DNA of 48,747 nt from an uncultured Pelagibacteraceae bacterium (GTDB lineage Bacteria > Pseudomonadota > Alphaproteobacteria > Pelagibacterales > Pelagibacteraceae), in contig CACJUO010000009.1 in NCBI GenBank assembly GCA_902596675.1, positions 1 to 48,747 of the forward strand, read 5' to 3'. Position 1 is the first letter of the stretch. Each line of letters starts with the position of its first letter. The position numbers and the translations under genes are program-made. The notes beneath the pieces were generated by a model. It saw only the letters and a list, made by a program, of their open reading frames with translations, was not told the DNA's origin and ran no database searches. Positions 8,705 to 17,266 of the stretch are shown here, one piece after another.

Positions 8705-9532
8705 TTATTTTTGTCTAAATTTATCGGATTTATAAACACCTAGAACGTGCATATCTTGACAATGTAGACCCAATTCCTCAAGTGAGTTTTTGATTTTAGG
8801 AGACTCTATATGTCCATCAATATCACATAGAAAAAAATATGAGGAAAATGAGTTCTTTTCGGGAAAACTTTGTAGTTTACTCATGTTAACTCCATTTATT
8901 GCGAATCCTGAAAGTGCAGAGTAAAGAGCAGCAGGTTTGCTTTTCAATTTAAATAATATTGATGTTATATGATTATCGTCAGAAAAATCTGGCTGGAAAA
9001 TATCTTTACCAAGTAATAAAAATCTAGTCACGTTATCTTTATCATCTTGGATATTTTCTTGTAAAATTTTAAGATTGTATATTTCTGCACTTAGACTAGA
9101 AGCTATAGCAGCTTTAGATTTGTCTTTAGTTTCTGAAACAAATTTTGCCGAACCAGCTGTATCTGCTCTAACATTTTCTATGAATTTTTTTTTCTTTATA
9201 AAACTTGAAGATTGGCTTAATGCTTGTGCGTGTGAGTAAACATCTTTTATGTCCTCTATTTTTGAATTTTTTAATCCTAATAGATTATGATTAATTGGAA
9301 AAAAATGTTCTGCATAAATATTTAGTCTGTATTTAAAGATTAAATACTCAACACCAATATTTCCAGTTGTTTTATTTGACTCTGGAATTAAAGATTTTAT
9401 TGAATTATCTTCACTAGACCTTTCAAAGCATTCATCAAATGTTTTACAGGGTATTGTTTCACTCTCTGGATACATTTTTTTAGCACAACTTTCGCTGTAA
9501 CTTCCTGCAACACCTTGATAAGCAATTTTCAT
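8705..9532 (-). CDS. pheA: Prephenate dehydratase
   Basis: PheA converts prephenate to phenylpyruvate in Phe synthesis. The 275-aa protein lacks a chorismate mutase domain. The catalytic domain covers about 1-180: AYQGVAGSYSE at the start, PESNKTTGNIGVEYL in the middle, and the diagnostic TRF motif in DNVTRFLLLG near 168. An ACT domain follows (about 190-265, with SKPAALYSALSGFAINGVNMSKLQSFP), suggesting feedback by Phe. The opening motif departs from the usual AYLGPxGTF form. kdsB ends 3 nt upstream, so the two are probably co-transcribed. Confidence 0.94.
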   Translation of the reverse strand: MKIAYQGVAGSYSESCAKKMYPESETIPCKTFDECFERSSEDNSIKSLIPESNKTTGNIGVEYLIFKYRLNIYAEHFFPINHNLLGLKNSKIEDIKDVYSHAQALSQSSSFIKKKKFIENVRADTAGSAKFVSETKDKSKAAIASSLSAEIYNLKILQENIQDDKDNVTRFLLLGKDIFQPDFSDDNHITSILFKLKSKPAALYSALSGFAINGVNMSKLQSFPEKNSFSSYFFLCDIDGHIESPKIKNSLEELGLHCQDMHVLGVYKSDKFRQK

Positions 9533-9535
9533 AAT

Positions 9536-10273
9536 TTAATTTTTATATTCCATAATTTTTTTTATTTCTAGATAATCTTCATGTGTATCTACACCGATTG
9601 GTTTGGTTTTTGCAAATCCTACGTCAATTTCAATATTGTTATCCATTAGTCTCAATTGCTCTAGGTTTTGTGATTTTTCATTCTTAGATTGCTCTAATTG
9701 CACAAACTTTTCCAAATATAATACATTATAAATATAAATTCCAATATGGTGGTAAATGTTTTTTTGAGTATTCTCAATTTCTCTTGTGAATGATGATGCT
9801 GTTGATAGATTGTCTTGATGAAGTTCCTCTTTTGTAGTTACTTTTACAATATTTTTATTTAAGAAAAATTTTTCGTCTTCAATTTGACAGGCTAATGTTG
9901 AAATATTAGATTTTTTTTCAATAGTTTTTTTTAAAAGATTTTGCACATCTTCAATATCAAGCATGGGTTCATCTCCTTGAAGATTTATTACATATTCAAT
10001 ATTGTCGTCTCTTAACTCTTGATAAGCCTCAAAAATTCTGTCTGTCCCAGTTTTATGATCTTTTTTGGTTAAAATACATTTTCCTCCAAGCTTAGTGACC
10101 TCTTCAAATATTTCTTTATCACCTGTTGCAACATAACTTTCTCCAATAAGAGATGATTTTGCAATTTTGTAAACATGATTGATAATTGAAATATTATTGA
10201 TTTTTAATAAAGGTTTATTTGGTAACCTTGTTGCAGCTAATCTTGAAGGGATTAAAATTACTGTATTGCTCAT
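9536..10273 (-). CDS. kdsB: 3-deoxy-manno-octulosonate cytidylyltransferase (CMP-Kdo synthetase)
   Basis: KdsB activates Kdo with CTP for lipid A-core assembly. The 245-aa protein opens with the nucleotide-binding signature IPSRLAATRLPNKPL. It also shows VATGDKEIFEEV, NLQGDEPMLDIEDV (metal-binding Asp) and HHIGIYIYNVLYLEKFV near 170. It pairs functionally with kdsD (16286-17266), lptC and lptB in this window. A GC-richer hairpin lies 10 nt upstream of the ATG. Confidence 0.95.
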   Translation of the reverse strand: MSNTVILIPSRLAATRLPNKPLLKINNISIINHVYKIAKSSLIGESYVATGDKEIFEEVTKLGGKCILTKKDHKTGTDRIFEAYQELRDDNIEYVINLQGDEPMLDIEDVQNLLKKTIEKKSNISTLACQIEDEKFFLNKNIVKVTTKEELHQDNLSTASSFTREIENTQKNIYHHIGIYIYNVLYLEKFVQLEQSKNEKSQNLEQLRLMDNNIEIDVGFAKTKPIGVDTHEDYLEIKKIMEYKN

Positions 10274-10282
10274 AAACTAAGT

Positions 10283-10308
10283 ATTATGCGTCTTTCAGAC
10301 GCAATAAT
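10283..10308. promoter_or_regulatory. Hairpin in the kdsB/cycM intergenic region
   Basis: GCGTCT-TTC-AGACGC (10288-10302) is a perfect 6-bp stem. Flanking ATTAT/ATAAT extends it to 11 bp with one bulged A at 10303. It stands out by GC content in an AT-rich gap. No U-run follows on either strand, so it does not look like a standard terminator. On the minus strand it would sit in the kdsB leader. Confidence 0.45.
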
Positions 10309-10331
10309 TAAATTTAAATTTAGTTTTTTTT

Positions 10332-10360
10332 TTGTTTAACATGTTATACGAGGATAATAA
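10332..10360 (+). promoter_or_regulatory. Putative cycM promoter
   Basis: TTGTTT (10332-10337), a 17-bp spacer and TAATAA (10355-10360). The ATG follows 9 nt after the -10, implying a very short or absent 5' leader. Confidence 0.4.
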
Positions 10361-10369
10361 TTAAAAATC

Positions 10370-10900
10370 ATGGACTCATTTGAGATTAATAAAATTATAG
10401 CAGCAGTAGTGGTAATTTTTGTTGTTATATTTGGAATAACTAAAATTTCAGACATTATCTATTATGTAGAGAAGCCAAGTCAATCAGCTTATAAAGTTGA
10501 ATTTGCTGAAACAGATAGCTCGAAAGGTTCCACGGCAGTTGAAACGGTTGATATATCTGCTCTATTAGCATTGGGAAGTGTTGATCATGGAAAGAAAGTT
10601 TTTAAGAAATGTAGTGCATGTCATTCGATTAAAAAAGGTGGAAGAAATAACATTGGCCCAGCACTTTATAACGTCCTTGGTAGAAATATGGGTGCTCTGG
10701 AGGATTACAAATATTCGAAAGCCTTGATAGCATTTGGAAAAGATTGGACTTTCGAGGAGATGAACAGTTTTTTAATAAAACCTGCTTCATATATAAAAGG
10801 TACAAAGATGGCTTTTGCAGGATTGAAAAAAGAAAAAGATAGAGCTTCAGTAATTCTATATATGAATGCTAATGCTGATAGTCCTTTACAACTACCTTAA
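10370..10900 (+). CDS. cycM: Membrane-anchored c-type cytochrome (CycM/c552 type)
   Basis: CycM-type cytochromes carry electrons from the bc1 complex to terminal oxidase in alphaproteobacteria. The 176-aa protein has one uncleaved N-terminal membrane helix (about 8-24), a short acidic linker, and a class I cytochrome c domain. The domain has the heme site CSACH at 81-85, GRNNIGPALYNVLGR, and the likely axial Met147 in GTKMAFAGL. It overlaps the convergent argF 3' end by 9 bp. Confidence 0.92.
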   Translation: MDSFEINKIIAAVVVIFVVIFGITKISDIIYYVEKPSQSAYKVEFAETDSSKGSTAVETVDISALLALGSVDHGKKVFKKCSACHSIKKGGRNNIGPALYNVLGRNMGALEDYKYSKALIAFGKDWTFEEMNSFLIKPASYIKGTKMAFAGLKKEKDRASVILYMNANADSPLQLP

Positions 10901-11824
10901 TTTACCAAAACAATAGAGCAAAATACTCTTTTGAACATAAACTCTGTTAAGAGCTTGTTGCCATACTCTTGATTGTTTACCAAGAAACACTTCTTCTGTA
11001 ACTTCATTCCCTCTTGGAAGACAATGTAGAAATATTGCATCTTTCTTGGCTAAATTCATAGTTTTTGTGTCCACTTTAAAATTTTTAAATGATTTAAGTT
11101 TCTTTTTCTTATTTACTTTATCATTTAATGAAATGATTTTATCTGTCATTACAACATCGGAATTTTTAACAGCATTTTCTTTTTTATTAAAAATTTTAAT
11201 TTTTCCTTTTTGTTTTTTAATTAAAGAAATAAGCGCTTTATTTGGTTGGTAGTTTTTAGGACAGGCGATATTTAGAAAAACAGAGAATTTTATGCAAGCT
11301 TCTATTAAGCTATTCATCATATTGTTATTGGCATCTCCTATCCAACATAGTTTTAATTTTGAAATACTTTTCTTTTTAATTTCTTGAATAGTAAAAATAT
11401 CTGACAAAACTTGAGTAGGATGTGAAGATGGACTTAATCCATTTATTATCGGTATGGTTGAATATTTTTTAAATTCATCTAATTTTTTGTCCGAGTCTGT
11501 TCTTAACATAAAAGCGTTACCATACGTTGACAAAATTTTAGATGTATCTGCTATACTTTCTCCACCAGCTTTTAAATGCAATTCCTCAGGTCTTAATGTC
11601 AAAGATCCACCACCCAATTGTTTTATAGCTAAGTAAAAACTTAATCTTGTTCTTAGGCTAGATTTTTCAAACATCTGTAAAAGAATTTTACCCTTTAAAG
11701 GTGAATCTTTATCTGGATCAAGAGTATTTAATTTTTTTCTTTTAGATTTTCTATTTTTTGCATCAGAAATAATTTTTTTTAAATCTCTTAAAGAAATATC
11801 TCTAATATGAAGAAAGTTTTTCAT
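10892..11824 (-). CDS. argF: Ornithine carbamoyltransferase
   Basis: ArgF makes citrulline from ornithine and carbamoyl phosphate. The 310-aa protein carries the carbamoyl-phosphate loop as SSLRTR (residues 55-60; the family usually has STRTR), then SHPTQVLSD and HCLPRGNEVTEEV. The ornithine-side SMG motif reads SLN (DKIISLND near 228), and the HCLP loop is two residues shorter than the common HCLPAHRG form. The Thr-to-Leu change is also seen in acetyl- and succinylornithine transcarbamylases, so the acceptor could differ; plain ArgF remains the best call. Its ATG overlaps the argD stop by 1 bp. Confidence 0.88.
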   Translation of the reverse strand: MKNFLHIRDISLRDLKKIISDAKNRKSKRKKLNTLDPDKDSPLKGKILLQMFEKSSLRTRLSFYLAIKQLGGGSLTLRPEELHLKAGGESIADTSKILSTYGNAFMLRTDSDKKLDEFKKYSTIPIINGLSPSSHPTQVLSDIFTIQEIKKKSISKLKLCWIGDANNNMMNSLIEACIKFSVFLNIACPKNYQPNKALISLIKKQKGKIKIFNKKENAVKNSDVVMTDKIISLNDKVNKKKKLKSFKNFKVDTKTMNLAKKDAIFLHCLPRGNEVTEEVFLGKQSRVWQQALNRVYVQKSILLYCFGKLR

Positions 11825-12993
11825 TATTTTTTATAACCTTCACAGACTTTATTGATAATTTTTAAAGCTATATTTATTTCTTTTTTATTAACATTTAATG
11901 GAGGCAATATTCTTATAACATTTTCAGCTGCTCTAATTGTTAATAGTTTATTTTTCATTAAACTTTGTATAAATTTTGTCTGGTCATGATGTAATTGTAT
12001 TCCCAAAATTAATCCTATTCCTCTAATTTCTTTAATAATATTTGGAAATTTATTTTTAATTTTATTTAATTCTGAAATAAAATATTTTGAATTACTTTTA
12101 ACTTTTGCAAGAAATCCTTTTTTAAAAACTTCATCCATTACCGCATTACCAACAGACATTGCCAAGGGGTTACCACCAAAAGTAGATCCATGTGTGCCTG
12201 GAACCATAGCTTTAGAAACTTTTTTTGTCATCAGCACTGCACCTATTGGAAAACCACCTCCAATTCCTTTTGCAATTGGAACTATATCTGGCTTTATGTT
12301 TGCATATTCATATGAAAAAAACTTACCTGATCTCCCAATTCCACACTGAACTTCGTCTAAAATAAGAAGAATTTTTTTTTTATTACAAATCTTTCTAAGT
12401 TCTTTAAGGCACCAAGCAGGTATTACTTTAATGCCTCCCTCGCCCATTATTGGTTCAATCATTATAGCTGCAGTTTTACTCGTAATTTTTCTTTTTAATT
12501 CTTTATGGTTCCCAAACTTAAAATGGTCAAATCCACCCACTTTTGGTCCAAATCCCTCTGTCATTTTTTTAGATCCACTTGCGTTTATTGCCGCGATAGT
12601 TCTTCCATGAAAAGAATTTTTAATACATAAAATTCTATTTTTTTTTGGTTTACCTATAGAATAAAAATATCTTCTTGCAACTTTTATGGCGGCCTCTGTA
12701 GCTTCTGCCCCACTATTTTGAAAAATTACAGCATCTGCAAAAGTTCTATTTGTTAATTTTTTGGCTAATTCCTCTCCCTCAGGAATTATGAAAGAATTAG
12801 AAACATGCCACAGTTTTTTTGATTGTTTATTAATTGCTTTTATTAAATTTGGGTTTGCATGACCTAAAGAATTAACTGCAATTCCTTGAACAAAATCTAA
12901 AAATTTAACTCCTCTCTTTGAATATAAAAAGGAACCTTTTCCCTTACTGAAAGATAGGTTTCTTCTTTTATAGTTTTTAGCTAGAGAACTCAT
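11824..12993 (-). CDS. argD: Acetylornithine aminotransferase
   Basis: ArgD is a PLP class III transaminase that makes N-acetylornithine and can also serve the succinyl-DAP branch for lysine. The 389-aa protein shows FQNSGAEATEAAIKVAR, SFHGRTIAAINASGS, LILDEVQCGIGRSG and the PLP lysine in PIAKGIGGGFPIGA, followed by HGSTFGGNPLAMS. It is followed directly by argF in an argDF operon; argB lies far away at 43175. Normal length. Confidence 0.95.
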   Translation of the reverse strand: MSSLAKNYKRRNLSFSKGKGSFLYSKRGVKFLDFVQGIAVNSLGHANPNLIKAINKQSKKLWHVSNSFIIPEGEELAKKLTNRTFADAVIFQNSGAEATEAAIKVARRYFYSIGKPKKNRILCIKNSFHGRTIAAINASGSKKMTEGFGPKVGGFDHFKFGNHKELKRKITSKTAAIMIEPIMGEGGIKVIPAWCLKELRKICNKKKILLILDEVQCGIGRSGKFFSYEYANIKPDIVPIAKGIGGGFPIGAVLMTKKVSKAMVPGTHGSTFGGNPLAMSVGNAVMDEVFKKGFLAKVKSNSKYFISELNKIKNKFPNIIKEIRGIGLILGIQLHHDQTKFIQSLMKNKLLTIRAAENVIRILPPLNVNKKEINIALKIINKVCEGYKK

Positions 12994-13000
12994 ATGTATA

Positions 13001-13813
13001 CTATGATTTTATTTTATAACCTTTGTGTACTAGAAAGTATGCAAAATAAGTTATAACCAAGCTTAAAAATGTAAGCAATGCAATACCGAATGTAACCTCA
13101 CCATCTAATTGACCAATAAATGAATATCTGAATCCATCTATCATGTGAAAAAAAGGATTATAATTACTAAGAATTTTCAAAAAATTAGGCAATTTATCAA
13201 TGCTATAAAAAGTACCACTTAAAAAACTTAAGGGTACAATTATAAAGTTAGTAACAGTACTCATTTGATCAAATTTGTCTGCATATAGGCCAACTATAAT
13301 ACCAAGTGAACCCATAACTAATCCAGATAAGAACAAATATATAAACCACAAAATAAAATTTTGAATTGATAAATCTATAAAAAAAATAAATATTAATGTT
13401 GAAGCTGATGCAATCAATAGACCTCTAGCTGCAGAGGCAAAAGTAATTGCAAAAACTACTTCTGAGGATGATAAAGGGCTATGTACTACATCAGTAATTG
13501 TACCCATCATCTTTCCCATCATCAAAGATGAGCTTGAATGTGCAAAACTTTGTTGAATTACTTGCATCATTATCAAACCACTAGCTAAAAATTTTATATA
13601 TGGAACTCCCAATACATCTGCTCTTTGATCTCCAATTGCTAATGAAATTACTGTTAAAAATAATATGCTCGTTAGAATTGGACCAAATAAAGTTTGTCCT
13701 GATACTGTTAAAAATCTTAAAACTTCTTTTTTAAATAAAGAATACGTTCCAACCCAATTAACAAGTCCAAATCTTCTAGTTCCAATTTGATATTTTTTCT
13801 GTAATTCAACCAT
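13001..13813 (-). CDS. ABC-2 type transporter permease
   Basis: This 270-aa integral membrane protein has about six predicted helices and the ABC-2 layout: an N-terminal cytoplasmic stretch (WVGTYSLFKKEVLRFL), a long central segment with FLASGLIMMQVIQQS, and the late motif PLSFLSGTFYSIDKLPNFLK typical of YadH/NodJ-like export permeases. No ATPase is adjacent, so the partner must be elsewhere. The cargo cannot be told. It lies 7 bp before argD, probably in the same transcript. Confidence 0.85.
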   Translation of the reverse strand: MVELQKKYQIGTRRFGLVNWVGTYSLFKKEVLRFLTVSGQTLFGPILTSILFLTVISLAIGDQRADVLGVPYIKFLASGLIMMQVIQQSFAHSSSSLMMGKMMGTITDVVHSPLSSSEVVFAITFASAARGLLIASASTLIFIFFIDLSIQNFILWFIYLFLSGLVMGSLGIIVGLYADKFDQMSTVTNFIIVPLSFLSGTFYSIDKLPNFLKILSNYNPFFHMIDGFRYSFIGQLDGEVTFGIALLTFLSLVITYFAYFLVHKGYKIKS

Positions 13814-13898
13814 AAGTAATTATTAATAAACTTTTTTTTGAATATTTGTTAAAAAACAAAAAAAAAAGCTTGTTATAGGCTCACAATCATGGTCTCAA

Positions 13899-13904
13899 TA
13901 TAAT
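13899..13904 (+). promoter_or_regulatory. Putative gcrA -10 element
   Basis: A perfect TATAAT lies 36 nt upstream of the gcrA ATG. No good -35 is spaced correctly; TTGTTA at 13870 is 23 bp away. I found no GANTC site in the 13814-13940 gap. Confidence 0.4.
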
Positions 13905-13940
13905 GTTGTAAATAAATAAAATTATACTAAATATAGTAAT

Positions 13941-14435
13941 ATGAGCTGGACAGACGAGAAGGTTAACAAACTAAAGAATCTTTGGGGTAAAGGACAAACA
14001 GCTAGTCAAATCGCAGAAATATTAGGTGGAGTAAGTAGAAATGCAGTAATTGGTAAAGCCCACAGACTTAATTTATCCGCCAAAATTAAAACCAGATCTA
14101 CTGTATCCCAAAATATTGTCGGAACATCAAAATCAAACAATAGTTTAACAAAAGGAAGTAGAAAACAAAGATTTAGATCTCTACTTTTAGATAAAAACTT
14201 TGAACCGGCAAAAAATCTTCAATTAGAGGATTTAAATGAGCAAACTTGTAAATATATGGAGGGTCACCCTGATGAAAAAGACTCATCATTTTGTGGGAGA
14301 AAAACTGTTGAAAAATTTTCTTATTGCCCATTGCATCTAATGATTGTTTTTCAGCCAAAAGGAAAAAAGGAAGATATCATAGATCAAGATGATGAAATGC
14401 CAAAATTTATCGAAAAAAAAGTAAAATCTGCATAG
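13941..14435 (+). CDS. gcrA: Cell cycle regulator GcrA
   Basis: GcrA is an alphaproteobacterial regulator that binds the sigma-70 holoenzyme and promoters with CcrM-methylated GANTC sites. The 164-aa protein has the N-terminal helix-turn-helix signature SWTDEKVNKLKNLWGKGQTA followed by SQIAEILGGVSRNAVIGKAH (together about 2-41), a variable linker, and a C-terminal Cys/His cluster (TCKYMEGHP, SFCGRKT, YCPLHLMIVFQP; about 107-145) that matches the sigma-binding end of the family. It is monocistronic and ends 1 bp from a convergent gene. Confidence 0.94.
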   Translation: MSWTDEKVNKLKNLWGKGQTASQIAEILGGVSRNAVIGKAHRLNLSAKIKTRSTVSQNIVGTSKSNNSLTKGSRKQRFRSLLLDKNFEPAKNLQLEDLNEQTCKYMEGHPDEKDSSFCGRKTVEKFSYCPLHLMIVFQPKGKKEDIIDQDDEMPKFIEKKVKSA

Positions 14436-14436
14436 T

Positions 14437-14691
14437 TTATTTTAGTATTTTTTCTTTTGCTTTTTTAAATTCATTTTCATCAATTATTCCTTTGTCATAC
14501 ATCTCTTTTAAATCTTTGATTTGATTTATAATTTCTAAATTTGTATTACCATTTTCATTAGTGTTGTCTAATTTTTTTTCTTCTTTAATTGTTTGTTTTG
14601 CTTCAACTCCTCTTGTAATTGCTTTAACAGCAATTGACAAAACGAATGCTAAAATTAAAAATACAATTACATATATAATATTACTTAACAT
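14437..14691 (-). CDS. Small SHOCT-domain membrane protein
   Basis: This 84-aa protein has one N-terminal membrane helix (about 4-25), a charged linker, and a C-terminal SHOCT motif (IKDLKEMYDKGIIDENEFKKAKEKIL). SHOCT is a short oligomerisation-type domain of unknown exact role. The start overlaps the upstream reductase stop by 1 bp (TAATG), implying coupled translation. Confidence 0.75.
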   Translation of the reverse strand: MLSNIIYVIVFLILAFVLSIAVKAITRGVEAKQTIKEEKKLDNTNENGNTNLEIINQIKDLKEMYDKGIIDENEFKKAKEKILK

Positions 14692-15656
14692 TAACTTAAT
14701 TTATCAATTCTTTTCTTCGAAAATTGTCCTCCGCTAGTCCAATTAAAGCTATATCGGTTTATTTCATCCTCAAATTTTTTATTTGCATCAATCATAATAT
14801 CAAAATTTGTTTTATATTTTTTAGAAATTATATTATCATATTTTAATAAATTTAGTTGGTCTACAGTTAATAATGGTTTTGGCATTAATTGAAATAATTT
14901 AGCATTAAGTTTTGCTAACGGCAAAGGTAAAGGAAATAAAAATCTTTTTTTATTAATTGATTTTAAAATTTTTAATAACATTTCTTTAAATGATAAAACT
15001 TCAGGACCAATACATTCTATAGTTTCTCCAGTTATATTTTTTTGAACAATTTTAAAAATAACATTTGCAATATCAGAGACATGGATTGGAGTAAATTTTG
15101 TTTTTCCTTCGTAATATAAAGGCATGGCAGGAAGTATACTTAATAAATTCATAAAGTTTGTTGTAAAGTTATCATCAACTGAATATACGATTGAGGGCTT
15201 TAGGATAACAGAGTTTGGAAAATTTTTACGTACTTTTTCTTCACCACTTAATTTACTTTTAGCATAATTACTATCTATAGCTTGCTCTATACCTAAAGCT
15301 GATAAATGAATGAATTGTTTAAGATTATTTTTTAGAGCTAATTCTGACAACAAGGATGGTAAAGCTGAATGTATTAAATGAAATTGATTTTTCTTTTTTT
15401 CAAACAAAATACCTATAAGATTTATGCAGATTGAGGATTTTTTCATTAAGTTTGAGATTGCCTCCTCATTGAATACCTTCATTTCCTCAAGCTCTAAATA
15501 ACCATAATTTGATTGTGTTTTTATTTGATAACCTTTCTGATGAATACTTCTAGTTACCGCAATAACCCTATAGTTATTTTTTGTAAATTTTCTTATTAAA
15601 GATTTTCCTATTTGACCAGATGAACCAAATATTAAAATTGAATCCTGATTTTTCAT
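14691..15656 (-). CDS. NAD(P)-binding atypical SDR, NDUFA9-like
   Basis: The start is set at the ATG at 15656 (321 aa, MKNQDSILIFGSSGQIGKSL). A longer frame to 15734 would run into the divergent RNase D gene. The N-terminal Rossmann motif GSSGQIG (about 10-16), CINLIGILFEKK, FIHLSALGIEQAIDSNYAKSK... and KFTPIHVSDIANVI fit the NDUFA9 (complex I 39-kDa) group of atypical short-chain dehydrogenases. The active-site Tyr of classical SDRs appears as YAKSK. In alphaproteobacteria this group is often linked to complex I or quinone metabolism, but no such gene is nearby here. The exact role is unknown. Confidence 0.8.
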   Translation of the reverse strand: MKNQDSILIFGSSGQIGKSLIRKFTKNNYRVIAVTRSIHQKGYQIKTQSNYGYLELEEMKVFNEEAISNLMKKSSICINLIGILFEKKKNQFHLIHSALPSLLSELALKNNLKQFIHLSALGIEQAIDSNYAKSKLSGEEKVRKNFPNSVILKPSIVYSVDDNFTTNFMNLLSILPAMPLYYEGKTKFTPIHVSDIANVIFKIVQKNITGETIECIGPEVLSFKEMLLKILKSINKKRFLFPLPLPLAKLNAKLFQLMPKPLLTVDQLNLLKYDNIISKKYKTNFDIMIDANKKFEDEINRYSFNWTSGGQFSKKRIDKLS

Positions 15657-15672
15657 ATATATATATCTATTA

Positions 15673-16284
15673 ATGAATTTAGATATTAAATTACATAAAC
15701 ATGATTTACCAGATGAAATAAAATTCAGTGACAAGATAGCAATAGATTGTGAGTTTACTGGACTTAATATTCAAAGAGATCGACTGTGCTTAGTTCAAAT
15801 CTCCTCAGGTCAAAATGATGCACATATTATCCAATTAGATAAAGATAATTACAATGCTCCAAATTTAACAAATATTTTAAATAACGAGAGAATAAATAAG
15901 TTGTTTCACTTTGCAAGAGCTGACCTTTTATTCATAAAAAAGTATTTGAGAGTAGATGTTAAAAATATAAATTGCACAAAAATAATGAGCAAAATAGCAA
16001 GAAGTTATTCTGACAAACATGGACTTAAAGATTTAATTAAAGAATTTATTGGTATTGACGTCAGCAAACAATTACAGACGTCAGATTTCGGTGGTGAACT
16101 TACAGATAAACAACTGAAATACTGTGCGCAAGATGTTGTTTATTTGCACAAAATTTATAATCATTTAAAAAAAATTTTAGAGAGAGAAAAAAGAATTAAT
16201 CTTTATGAGAGTACCATAAAATTTATTAATACAAGAGTAGAATTAGACTTTGCCTCATTTAAAGAAGATATATGGTCTCACTAA
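15673..16284 (+). CDS. rnd: Ribonuclease D-like 3'-5' exonuclease
   Basis: A 203-aa DEDDy exonuclease domain only, with no C-terminal HRDC domains as in full RNase D. The four acidic residues appear in IAIDCEFTG (Asp and Glu, about 23-25), HFARADLLFI and YCAQDVVYLH, which also carries the Tyr. Short forms are usual in alphaproteobacteria, where they may trim tRNA 3' ends. The gene starts 16 bp from the divergent NDUFA9-like gene. TTGAAT at 15638 with an 18-bp spacer to TATATC at 15662 could give a nearly leaderless mRNA. Confidence 0.88.
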   Translation: MNLDIKLHKHDLPDEIKFSDKIAIDCEFTGLNIQRDRLCLVQISSGQNDAHIIQLDKDNYNAPNLTNILNNERINKLFHFARADLLFIKKYLRVDVKNINCTKIMSKIARSYSDKHGLKDLIKEFIGIDVSKQLQTSDFGGELTDKQLKYCAQDVVYLHKIYNHLKKILEREKRINLYESTIKFINTRVELDFASFKEDIWSH

Positions 16285-16285
16285 A

Positions 16286-17266
16286 ATGAGAAATAAAAAT
16301 TTAATAAATATTGGTAAAGAAGTTATTAAAATTGAGGCAGACTCTCTAAAAAAACTTCAATCTTATATTGGAAAGTCATTCGAACAAATAATCAAAATAA
16401 TTTTAAGTTGTAAACATGGTAAAATTATTGTCTCTGGAGTTGGTAAAAGTGGAATAATTGGAAAGAAATGGTCTGCAACTCTTTCATCGACAGGAACTCC
16501 ATCTTTTTTTTTAGATGCATCAAATGCAAGCCATGGAGACATGGGACAAATAACATCCAATGATGTTATTATATTGATAAGTCTTAGTGGTGCGAGCGAG
16601 GAACTTAAAAACATAATACAGTTTGCGTCAAGAAATAGAAATATTAAGCTCATAGGTATTACATCTAAAAAAGATTCCCTTCTTTATAAAAATGCAGATG
16701 TAAAATTTTTACTACCTCCTGTGACTGAAGCAGGTCCCGGTGGGTTTGTTCCAACATCATCTACTACGGTCCAATTAGCATTAGGTGATGCAATAGCAAT
16801 AGCATGTATGAGGTTTAAAAAATTTGGCAAGTTAGATTTCAAAAAATTTCACCCAAGTGGTTCTTTATCTATTAAATTGAAAACAGTTGAGGATTTAATG
16901 TTAGTGGGTAGAAATATTCCTTTTGTAAATGAAAATATAAGTATGAAGGATGCTTTAAAAAATATTGAAAAAAAAGGTCTTGGGGCAATAGTTGTCAAAA
17001 ATAATCGAAATAATACTAATGGAATTCTTACTGACGGGGATTTAAAAAGACTCTCAAATTTAAAATTTAACTTTCATAATTTAAAGATCAAAGATGTTAT
17101 GAAAAAAAAACCAATTAGTGTTGACAAAAACATGCTAGCTGCACAAGCACTTTCTTTAATGAATGATAAAAAAATTACAAGCCTTTGCGTACATCAAAAC
17201 AAAAATAGGAATAAGACAGTTGGATTTATACATATTCATAATATCTTAAATGCAAACATAACCTAA
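16286..17266 (+). CDS. kdsD: Arabinose-5-phosphate isomerase (KpsF/GutQ family)
   Basis: KdsD makes arabinose-5-phosphate, the Kdo precursor. From the ATG at 16286 it is 326 aa; a TTG 12 codons earlier lies inside rnd and is less likely. The SIS domain (about 30-170) shows SGVGKSGIIGKKWSATLSSTG, SNASHGDMGQI and LISLSGASEEL. Two CBS domains follow (about 195-326; LTDGDLKRL, VMKKKPISVDK). Together with lptC and lptB downstream and kdsB at 9536, this fits LPS inner-core supply. Confidence 0.95.
   Translation: MRNKNLINIGKEVIKIEADSLKKLQSYIGKSFEQIIKIILSCKHGKIIVSGVGKSGIIGKKWSATLSSTGTPSFFLDASNASHGDMGQITSNDVIILISLSGASEELKNIIQFASRNRNIKLIGITSKKDSLLYKNADVKFLLPPVTEAGPGGFVPTSSTTVQLALGDAIAIACMRFKKFGKLDFKKFHPSGSLSIKLKTVEDLMLVGRNIPFVNENISMKDALKNIEKKGLGAIVVKNNRNNTNGILTDGDLKRLSNLKFNFHNLKIKDVMKKKPISVDKNMLAAQALSLMNDKKITSLCVHQNKNRNKTVGFIHIHNILNANIT

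Noticed and set aside
13830..13910. Intrinsic terminator or operator upstream of gcrA
   Set aside because: A- and T-runs are present without a convincing stem; GGCTCA and GGTCTCA are too short to call a repeat.
15657..15734. Longer N-terminus for the NDUFA9-like gene (to 15734)
   Set aside because: It overlaps the 5' end of rnd and adds a sequence unrelated to the Rossmann start; the ATG at 15656 fits.
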